Part shown: piece after piece, positions 4,611 to 9,619 of the stretch
Layout of the letters: every line of letters begins with the position of its first letter
How positions within the stretch are numbered: the first letter of the stretch is position 1
NCBI GenBank assembly: GCA_026989475.1
Contig: JALSJG010000244.1
Span: forward strand, 1 to 9,619
DNA: 9,619 bases
Direction of reading: 5' to 3'
From: Thermaceae bacterium
GTDB lineage: Bacteria > Deinococcota > Deinococci > Deinococcales > Marinithermaceae
Translations under genes and position numbers: made by a program
Notes under the pieces: generated by a model
Told to the model about the DNA's origin: nothing
What the model saw: only the letters and a program-made list of their open reading frames with translations
Database searches by the model: none

Positions 4611-6458
4611 ATGCGGGTACGGGTGGAGGCGCGGGAGGTCTATTGGCGCTGGTACGGGAAGCTCCTCCTCGAGGACGGTCGGACCTTAATCCTTCCCGGG
4701 GATATTGCGAAGTGGGTTCGGGAGGGGGAAGAGCTGCGCCTTTTGACCCGCAGCCGGGCCCGGGTGCTCGACTGGGACGATTATCACCTTGAGCGCACGG
4801 ACGGCACGCCGCTATGGCCGCCTTTTTCCGAGGAGGTGGAGCACCCCCGCCAGGGGTTTTCCGGGAGGGCGCTTTACCGCTACCACCTGCGGGCGCGGGA
4901 GGCGCGATTTGAGTCGGATTTCGAGGCGGTGGCGGAGCTCGAGCAATACCACTACGCCTCCGACCACGAGACCGTGGCGCTTTGGCGTTGCCCGGACGGC
5001 GAGGTGAAGGCGGCGAACACCCGCCCGCCTTGCGAAAGCGGAACGGCCCGGTTGCTTGAGATCCGGGGCTCGACCCCGGCGAGCCGGTTTCTGATCCTCG
5101 AGCTCACCGAGCGCCTTCCCTTCGAACCCCGCATCGTGGGCTACATCCGCCTGGACCCGCCGATCCCCAAAATGCACCGCCGGCTTCCAAACGGCGAGGT
5201 CGTGCGCGATATCCGCGAGCGGGTGTTCCCCAAGGACTGGTTCCACCCCACCTTTGACCTCAAGGAGGCGCTCCAGGACGCGCAAAACGAGGGAGAGCTT
5301 GAAGAGGCCGACTGGCGGGAGCTCACCGAGCGCGTCCTCGACCGCGTGGAGACCGCGGCCGCCCGGATCGCCCGGGTGGTGGTCCACCCCGACTACCGCT
5401 CCGACGGCCTGGGCGCGCTTTTGGTCCGGCTTGCGCTGGAATGGGCCAGGGAGCGCCGGGTCCCCGAGATGCGGCGGGAAAAGCACCTGGTTTGCACCAT
5501 CGCCCAGATGGCCCGCTTCCACCCCTTTTTTGAGAAGGCCGGGTTTCGCTACCTCTGGGACACGGCCTCGGGGCGGCCGGTGCTCGCCCATGCGCTCACA
5601 AAAGAGGCCGAGGACCGCCTGGCGCGCTTTTTCGCCGAGGACCCGGTGGCACGGGAGCACCAGGGCAAGCTCTACCGGCCGCGATACGGCAAGGTGGCGC
5701 CGCTTCTAGGACCCCTCCGCCTTGTGAACGTGGTCAAGGCCTACGGGAGCGTGCTCGATCTCGAGGGGCTTCCGGAAGAGGTGCGGGAGGTGCTGCTTGC
5801 CTTTGGCGTGAAGCGGCGCCGGATCGAACGGGCGGTGCTCCGGGGGGTGAACGTCGTCTTTCCTCCGGGTTCGGTGAGCGTGCTCTGGGGAGCGAGCGGG
5901 GCGGGGAAGACGACGCTGCTTCGGCTCCTCCTGGGCGAGCCTCCGGACGCGGGCGAGGTGGTGCGGCCCGAGGGGCGCGTTGCCGCTTACCTCCCCGGCG
6001 AGGTCGAGCCCGAGCTCGGGGGGCGCGCGGTGCTCGAGGCCGTGTACGAAAAACTCGGCGACGTCACCGCCGCGATCGAGGTCCTGAACCGGGTGGGCCT
6101 TTCCGACGCGGTGCTCTGGCGGGCGAGGCCCAGGGAGCTTTCCACCGGGCAAAAGGAGCGCTTCCGGCTCGCCCTTCTCCTCGCCGAGCGGCCCGCGCTC
6201 CTCCTCGTGGACGAGTTCGCCGCCCACCTGGACTTAGCCACCGCCCGGCGGGTCGCCCGGGGGCTCAGCCAGTTCGTGCGCGAGGCGGGGATCACCCTGG
6301 TGGCCGCCACCCACCGGCCGGAGGTGCTCGAGGCGCTGGAGCCCGACCAGGTGGTCTACGTGGGCTACGGCTCGGTTTGGGCGGAGGACCAGACCTCGCT
6401 GAGGTCCACCCAGAGCATCCGGCCCCGGCGCAGGGGGACGGGGATCGGTTCGGGGTAG
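4611..6458 (+). CDS. GNAT acetyltransferase-ABC ATPase fusion (COG2401 type)
   Basis: A 615-residue cytosolic protein joining a predicted acetyltransferase to an ABC ATPase without membrane segments. The N-terminal region holds a conserved-looking AELEQYHYASDHETV and a Cys pair (WRCPDG, PPCES). GNAT acetyl-CoA motif A is near residues 250-275 (RVVVHPDYRSDGLGALLVRL). The ABC domain has Walker A GASGAGKTT at 427-435, signature LSTGQ at 510-514, Walker B LLLVDE at 530-535 and H-loop His568. All key ATPase residues are present. The family is widespread in archaea and thermophilic bacteria; its substrate is not established to my knowledge, and a role in RNA or ribosome biology is inference. ATG 4611 has GAGG only 2 nt away and a TAAAGT -10-like box at 4599-4604, so a very short leader is likely. 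The last ~30 residues run antisense across the ASCH gene's 3' end. Confidence 0.9.
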   Translation: MRVRVEAREVYWRWYGKLLLEDGRTLILPGDIAKWVREGEELRLLTRSRARVLDWDDYHLERTDGTPLWPPFSEEVEHPRQGFSGRALYRYHLRAREARFESDFEAVAELEQYHYASDHETVALWRCPDGEVKAANTRPPCESGTARLLEIRGSTPASRFLILELTERLPFEPRIVGYIRLDPPIPKMHRRLPNGEVVRDIRERVFPKDWFHPTFDLKEALQDAQNEGELEEADWRELTERVLDRVETAAARIARVVVHPDYRSDGLGALLVRLALEWARERRVPEMRREKHLVCTIAQMARFHPFFEKAGFRYLWDTASGRPVLAHALTKEAEDRLARFFAEDPVAREHQGKLYRPRYGKVAPLLGPLRLVNVVKAYGSVLDLEGLPEEVREVLLAFGVKRRRIERAVLRGVNVVFPPGSVSVLWGASGAGKTTLLRLLLGEPPDAGEVVRPEGRVAAYLPGEVEPELGGRAVLEAVYEKLGDVTAAIEVLNRVGLSDAVLWRARPRELSTGQKERFRLALLLAERPALLLVDEFAAHLDLATARRVARGLSQFVREAGITLVAATHRPEVLEALEPDQVVYVGYGSVWAEDQTSLRSTQSIRPRRRGTGIGSG

Positions 6459-6748
6459 CGGAGGGGATGCGCGAGCACCCAGGCCCAAAGCGGCTTGCCC
6501 TGGGCGTAGGGGATTAGAAACTCGGCGTCAGCGTGGTGGCGGTTCCGGTAGGCGAGGAGTTCTTCCGCCGAGAAAGGTCCCTCCACCCCCACGATCTCCA
6601 CTTCGCCGATGAGCTTGCCCCCGGTGAGGATTCCGATCGTGCCTCGGATGCGGGTCGGGTGCTTTCGGATCTCCCAGGTCTTCTTGCCTTCTATGATCCA
6701 GGAGGCGTAGGGTTCGCGTACGATTAGGCCCCGCCTTGGCCTTTTCAC
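6365..6748 (-). CDS. ASCH-domain protein (RNA-binding or RNA-processing fold)
   Basis: A 127-residue protein made of one ASCH domain, a PUA-like beta barrel found in RNA-associated proteins. The hallmark G-x-K-x-x-E-x-R is present as GKKTWEIR (residues 21-28), preceded by REPYASWII and followed by IGILTGGKLIGEVEIVGVEG. The start is GTG 6748, with CATAAT (rc of 6755-6760) 6 nt upstream and no properly spaced ribosome binding site, suggesting a leaderless transcript. Its 3' end overlaps the GNAT-ABC gene by 94 nt in opposite orientation. A related small ASCH protein, E. coli YqfB, hydrolyses N4-acetylcytidine; whether this one is a binder or a hydrolase cannot be told from sequence alone. Proximity to an acetyltransferase fusion is suggestive. 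Confidence 0.85.
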   Translation of the reverse strand: MKRPRRGLIVREPYASWIIEGKKTWEIRKHPTRIRGTIGILTGGKLIGEVEIVGVEGPFSAEELLAYRNRHHADAEFLIPYAQGKPLWAWVLAHPLRYPEPIPVPLRRGRMLWVDLSEVWSSAQTEP

Positions 6749-6753
6749 CCCTT

Positions 6754-6760
6754 TATTATG
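6754..6760. promoter_or_regulatory. AT-rich island acting as possible -10 box in both directions
   Basis: TTATTATG in an otherwise GC-rich stretch gives CATAAT on the minus strand, 6 nt before the ASCH GTG (6748), and TATTAT (6754-6759) on the plus strand, 10 nt before GTG 6770 of the membrane protein. Neither start has a good ribosome binding site. Clear -35 boxes are not visible, so this is tentative. Confidence 0.4.
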
Positions 6761-7783
6761 GCCCTAGTCGTGCGGAGGCTTCTTCTCGTTCTCGCCCTCT
6801 TTTCCGCCCTGGGGTTTGCGCAAGGATCGGTGGAGCGCGCCCGTGCGGCGGTCGAGGCCTGGCTTTCTGGGGAGTACCGGGTGGACCCGATGTCGGCGGT
6901 GGCCCGGGACCCCAAGGAGGCCTTGAAGCTCCTGGAGCGGGCGGTCCGGTTTCCACCGCCGCCCGCAGGGCTTGAGGTTAACCTCGGCGCTCCCCAGGTC
7001 GAGGCCCGGGGCCCTGGGGTCGTGGTCCGCTATCCCGCGGCGGTAGGCGAACGGACCGGCGAGGTCATCGTCGAGCTCCGCGGCGGGGAGGTCTGGGGCG
7101 TGCGCTGGCAGCCCGAGGGCGGGCTTTTGCCCCCCTGGGTGGTGGCCCCTTTTAGCGGGCCGGTCTTTCTCGGGGTAGGGCTTCTTCTCGTGCTCGCGCT
7201 CTTTCGGGGTGGGCTCCGGCGCGCCTGGCGCGCCGCCCTGGAGGCGATCCGGGCCCGGGGCCGGCTCTTTTTCTGGACCCAGGTCGGGCTCTACGCCGCC
7301 TTTGCGCTGGGTGCCGCCGGGGCCTACGCCGACCCCGAGCTCGCCCGGCTGGTGCAGCGGGTCGTCGGCGCCGGGATCGGCCAGATCGGGATCGAGGCGG
7401 CGCTCGCTCACGGTCCCCTGGGGCTCGCGGCGGCGATCTTTTACTGGAACTTCACCCGGGGGCTCCTCCTCACCACCGCCCTGCCCGCGCTCCTTTTCGG
7501 GCTGCCGGCCTTGGTCATCAACCTGCTTCGCTACTACCTGCTCGGCTTCGCCCTTTCGCCGGCGGTGGTGCCGGTGGATCGGTTCCTCCTGCACCTGCCG
7601 GTGATCGTGCTCGAGCTCGGCGCCTACAACACCGCCGTCTTCGGCGGGCTCGCCCTCCTCGGCGAGGTGCTCGCGGGGCGCGGCTGGCGCCGGGGGCTCA
7701 GGGTCCTCGGGCTTTCCCTGGTTCCCGCCACCGTGCTGCTCTTCTTCGCGGCCCTCTACGAGGCCTTCGAGCTCATGCCATGA
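6758..7783 (+). CDS. Integral membrane protein, SpoIIM/DUF95-like
   Basis: A 341-residue membrane protein. Residues about 5-22 form a signal peptide or first helix (RRLLLVLALFSALGFAQG). A soluble extracytoplasmic domain follows to about 125, then membrane segments near 130-150 (VFLGVGLLLVLALF), 172-190 (WTQVGLYAAFALGAAGAY), 214-266 (two helices, including FYWNFTRGLLLTTALPALLF and LVINLLRYYLLGFAL), 276-303 and 316-338. The pattern N-x-x-R-G before a hydrophobic helix, then HLPVIVLELGAYN, resembles the 'LPHGxxELPA' core of SpoIIM-type proteins, though the match is partial. ATG 6758 and GTG 6770 (MRRLLLVL) are both possible starts; the GTG fits the upstream -10-like box better. The stop overlaps the gpsA start (ATGA), indicating translational coupling. 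Function is unknown; it may affect envelope or membrane homeostasis. Confidence 0.6.
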   Translation: MALVVRRLLLVLALFSALGFAQGSVERARAAVEAWLSGEYRVDPMSAVARDPKEALKLLERAVRFPPPPAGLEVNLGAPQVEARGPGVVVRYPAAVGERTGEVIVELRGGEVWGVRWQPEGGLLPPWVVAPFSGPVFLGVGLLLVLALFRGGLRRAWRAALEAIRARGRLFFWTQVGLYAAFALGAAGAYADPELARLVQRVVGAGIGQIGIEAALAHGPLGLAAAIFYWNFTRGLLLTTALPALLFGLPALVINLLRYYLLGFALSPAVVPVDRFLLHLPVIVLELGAYNTAVFGGLALLGEVLAGRGWRRGLRVLGLSLVPATVLLFFAALYEAFELMP

Positions 7784-8742
7784 AGGTGGTGGTCATCGGA
7801 GCCGGAGCCTGGGGTACCGCGATCTCCGTGGTGCTCGGCGCCAAGGGGATTCCGGTAGCCCTGCTCGCAAGAAGCGGGGAGGCCGCCGAAGCGCTCGCCC
7901 GGACCCGCGAAAATCGGCGCCACCTCCCCGGTGTGTATCTGCCCCCCTACGTCCGGCCCACCGCCGACCCCGAACTCGCCTTCCGGGACGCCGAGCTCGC
8001 CGTGGTGGCGCTGCCTAGCCGGGCGCTGCCGGACGCGTTTTCGGGCCTGCCTGTGGCGCCCTTCTACGTTTCCGCCACCAAGGGGCTATGGTTTGAAAAA
8101 GGGGGGCTTCGCCGGCCGAGCGAGGTGATCGCCGCGGCCACCGGGAACCCCCGGGTGGCGGCGCTCTCGGGGCCCAACCACGCCGAGGAGGTGGGTCGGC
8201 TCCTGCCTGCCGCGGCGGTGGTGGCGAGCCTGGATCCGGCGCTTTCCAAAAGGGTGCAGGAGGTCTTCAGTAGCCCGGTCTTCCGGGTCTACACCCGGGA
8301 CGACCTCCTCGGGGTGGAGCTCGCCGGAGCGCTCAAGAACGTGGTCGCCCTGGCGGCCGGCATGGTGGACGGGCTCGCCCTCGGGGACAACGCCAAGGCG
8401 GCGCTTTTGACCCGGGGACTCGCCGAGATCGTGCGCTTTGGCGAGGCCCAGGGGGTGCGGCGGGAGACCTTCTACGGCCTCGCCGGCCTCGGCGACCTGG
8501 TGGCCACCGCCACCAGCCGGCACTCGCGAAACCGCTGGGCGGGGGAGCGGATCGTGCGGGGAGAGTCGCTCGAAGGTCGCACGGTCGAGGGGCTCCCCAC
8601 GACCCAGGCGGTCCACGCTTGGGCGGTGGAAAAGGGGGTGGACCTCCCCATCGTGCGGGCGGTCTACCAGATCGCCTTCGAGGGGGCCGACCCCTCTCAC
8701 GTGCTCACCGAGCTGATGCACAGGGAGCCGAAGGAAGAATAG
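7780..8742 (+). CDS. gpsA: Glycerol-3-phosphate dehydrogenase [NAD(P)+]
   Basis: A 320-residue cytosolic enzyme reducing dihydroxyacetone phosphate to sn-glycerol 3-phosphate, the backbone of membrane phospholipids. The nucleotide-binding motif GAGAWGT is at residues 7-13 and is followed by VVALPSRALPD and SATKGLWFE. SGPNHAEEV is the GpsA version of the conserved 'SGPxxAxE' motif. The catalytic lysine is Lys186 in GALKNVVALAAGM, and the C-terminal domain contains GLAGLGDLVATATSRHSRN. The length is close to the usual 330-340. ATG 7780 overlaps the stop of the membrane protein by 4 nt, so the two are co-translated and may both serve the membrane. All expected motifs are intact. The last residues are charged (MHREPKEE). 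Confidence 0.97.
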   Translation: MKVVVIGAGAWGTAISVVLGAKGIPVALLARSGEAAEALARTRENRRHLPGVYLPPYVRPTADPELAFRDAELAVVALPSRALPDAFSGLPVAPFYVSATKGLWFEKGGLRRPSEVIAAATGNPRVAALSGPNHAEEVGRLLPAAAVVASLDPALSKRVQEVFSSPVFRVYTRDDLLGVELAGALKNVVALAAGMVDGLALGDNAKAALLTRGLAEIVRFGEAQGVRRETFYGLAGLGDLVATATSRHSRNRWAGERIVRGESLEGRTVEGLPTTQAVHAWAVEKGVDLPIVRAVYQIAFEGADPSHVLTELMHREPKEE

Positions 8743-8920
8743 TTTCTAGCAAGAAAGCACTGAAATTAGCAACTTCAAGGCGGCCACGGACCGCGAACTC
8801 GAAATCCTTCGTCCGCTTGGGGGCTAGGTTGCGAAAGTCGCGGTTGTTCCCGCTTGGGGCGGTTTGAACCCCTGGCATGGGCGTCATCGGCGGTCTGAGT
8901 CCAGCGCGCGTCGGGTTGCG
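8743..8920. other. Intergenic gap between convergent genes, unexplained sequence
   Basis: This 178-bp gap separates gpsA from the minus-strand pair. It starts with an AT-richer stretch (8743-8780) unlike its surroundings and contains two near copies of CGCTTGGGG (at about 8814 and 8850). A minus-strand frame with ATG at 8887 runs through it (GVQTAPSGNNRDFRNLA) but continues into gpsA antisense, so I do not call it a gene. No convincing terminator hairpin with a T-run was found, though one is expected here for both flanking genes. Confidence 0.4.
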
Positions 8921-9178
8921 CTAAGGTTCCTTCTCGGGATCGGGAGGAAAGTCGCCCCGGGCGTGCTCGACGTAGAGCACGGCGTCGATGAACTCGTGCT
9001 TCATCTCCTGGTAGAGCTCGGGGGTGACGTGGGGGCGCAGCTCCTCGAGGAGCTCCTTGGCCTGGTCCAAAATCCCTTCGGCCTCGCCGAAGTCCCGGTC
9101 TTTTCCCGCCTTTTCCTTGGCGTGCATCAGCATGGTGCGAAAGAGGGTGAGTTTTTCGAAAGGATCGGTTTGGCTCAT
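8921..9178 (-). CDS. Small conserved-looking helical protein of unknown function
   Basis: An 85-residue acidic, all-helical protein (FEKLTLFRTMLMHAKEKAG, AEGILDQAKELLEELRPHV, ELYQEMKHEFIDAVLYVEHA) ending in DFPPDPEKEP. There is no signal peptide, membrane segment or recognised motif. ATG 9178 has GGAGG 7 nt upstream and overlaps the stop of the preceding alpha/beta hydrolase by 4 nt (ATGA), so it is the second gene of a minus-strand operon. The ribosome binding site lies in a small hairpin, suggesting that its translation depends on ribosomes finishing the hydrolase gene. Co-translation could mean a partner or regulator of the hydrolase, but that is inference. Codon use matches its neighbours. 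Confidence 0.8.
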   Translation of the reverse strand: MSQTDPFEKLTLFRTMLMHAKEKAGKDRDFGEAEGILDQAKELLEELRPHVTPELYQEMKHEFIDAVLYVEHARGDFPPDPEKEP

Positions 9179-9619
9179 CGGTATACCTCCGCAAGGAGGC
9201 CCAAAAGGGCGGTGTTGAAGGCGGCGGGGGCCTCGAGGTTCGCCATGTGGCCGGCCCGCGGGAGGGTGAGCATTCGACCCTTGGGGAGCTTTTCGAGCAT
9301 CTTCTGGCCCTCTTCCGGCGGGGTCAGCGCGTCTTCTTCTCCGTAGATGAGCAAGACGGGGAAATCCATCCGGGGGAGCAGGTCGAAGGAGTCGGGCCGG
9401 TCGCGCATCGCGAGGAGGGCGTTCGCCACCCCGTCGGGGTCGGCTTCGAGGATCATCGCCTCGACCTCCCGCACGCGCTCGGGTGCTGTCCGCCGGGTGG
9501 TCTCGCCGAGGACGGCGTTTAAAAAGTCGGGAAGGAGAGCCTTGGGGCCCTCCTTTAAGACCGCTTCCGCCAAGCGGGTGCGCTTTTCCTTTCCCTCAGG
9601 GGGGTCGGCGCCGGCCCGG
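9175..9619 (-). CDS. Alpha/beta-hydrolase fold protein, C-terminal part (5' end outside window)
   Basis: About 147 C-terminal residues are visible; the frame is open through the right edge (RAGADPPEGKEKRTRLAEAV), so the TTG at 9573 is not a real start. The catalytic Asp lies in LIYGEEDALTPPEEG and the catalytic His in PRAGHMANLEAP, the arrangement of single-domain esterases, lipases, C-C hydrolases or related enzymes. The nucleophile, expected in a G-x-S-x-G elbow, lies beyond the window. The section before the Asp (ALLPDFLNAVLGETTRR) is the helical cap that sets substrate choice, and the substrate cannot be named. It ends at TGA 9175-9177, overlapping the next gene's ATG. Confidence 0.9.
   Translation of the reverse strand, partial: RAGADPPEGKEKRTRLAEAVLKEGPKALLPDFLNAVLGETTRRTAPERVREVEAMILEADPDGVANALLAMRDRPDSFDLLPRMDFPVLLIYGEEDALTPPEEGQKMLEKLPKGRMLTLPRAGHMANLEAPAAFNTALLGLLAEVYR
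9186..9199 (-). promoter_or_regulatory. Hairpin sequestering the ribosome binding site of the small helical gene
   Basis: On the minus strand CCTCC (rc of 9195-9199), TTGC, GGAGG (rc of 9186-9190) form a 5-bp stem whose right arm is the Shine-Dalgarno sequence of the gene starting at 9178. The hairpin lies inside the last codons of the hydrolase gene, so a ribosome completing that gene would melt it. Confidence 0.55.

Noticed and set aside
4812..5660. 282-codon minus-strand open frame inside the GNAT-ABC gene
   Set aside because: It is a shadow of a well-supported domain protein; high third-position GC in the sense strand keeps this antisense frame open.
6764..7594. 276-codon minus-strand frame opposite the SpoIIM-like gene
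   Set aside because: The sense strand encodes a coherent signal peptide and membrane segments; the antisense product is Pro/Gly/Arg-rich and lacks folding features.
8705..8887. Minus-strand 60-codon frame in the gap after gpsA
   Set aside because: It runs into the antisense of gpsA, lacks a ribosome binding site, and I recognise no family; kept only as part of the unexplained gap.
8855..8900. tRNA-like T-arm (GGGGTTCAAACC on the minus strand)
   Set aside because: No matching acceptor, D or anticodon stems could be built around it.
1..9619. CRISPR array, rRNA or retron-like structure
   Set aside because: No regularly spaced direct repeats, rRNA sequence or reverse-transcriptase motif were found on either strand.

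Overview
The window is high-GC DNA. GTG and TTG start codons, very short or absent leaders, tightly overlapping genes and the gene families present all suggest a thermophile of the Thermaceae (Thermus, Meiothermus, Oceanithermus or relatives). That assignment is inference; no rRNA is present to confirm it.

Positions 1-4461 are decaying accessory DNA. At the left edge, on the minus strand, lies a damaged IS3-type insertion sequence. Its orfA carries an in-frame stop. Its orfB keeps a complete D, D(35)E catalytic set but is frameshifted near its start and runs out of the window. Next to it, on the plus strand, is a provirus remnant: the tail of a lytic transglycosylase cut off at the insertion sequence, an intact antitoxin/PIN-toxin pair, a packaging-type ATPase with a one-base frameshift, two small helical proteins, a terminator, a 24-bp inverted repeat, a small membrane protein, and at least two wrecked genes in the place where capsid genes would lie. 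The gene order resembles the membrane-containing Thermus phage P23-77 and related proviruses, but the capsid assignment rests on position rather than on recognised sequence. The remnant stops at the 3' end of a tRNA-Val(CAC) gene, a classic integration site.

Positions 4462-9619 look like intact chromosome. tRNA-Val has a clear promoter and terminator on the minus strand. Diverging from it is a 615-residue fusion of a GNAT acetyltransferase and an ABC ATPase (COG2401 type), whose 3' end overlaps, antisense, a small ASCH-domain gene. From almost the same 9-bp gap as the ASCH gene start, a SpoIIM-like membrane protein diverges and is translationally coupled (ATGA) to gpsA (glycerol-3-phosphate dehydrogenase). 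After a 178-bp gap, an alpha/beta hydrolase (entering from the right edge) and a small helical protein form a minus-strand pair, also overlapping by ATGA, with a hairpin over the second gene's ribosome binding site.

Two points deserve most attention. First, the toxin-antitoxin pair is intact between broken phage genes, as expected if addiction preserves it. Second, the GNAT-ABC fusion lies beside an ASCH protein, a pairing that could write and read or remove an acetylated nucleoside.
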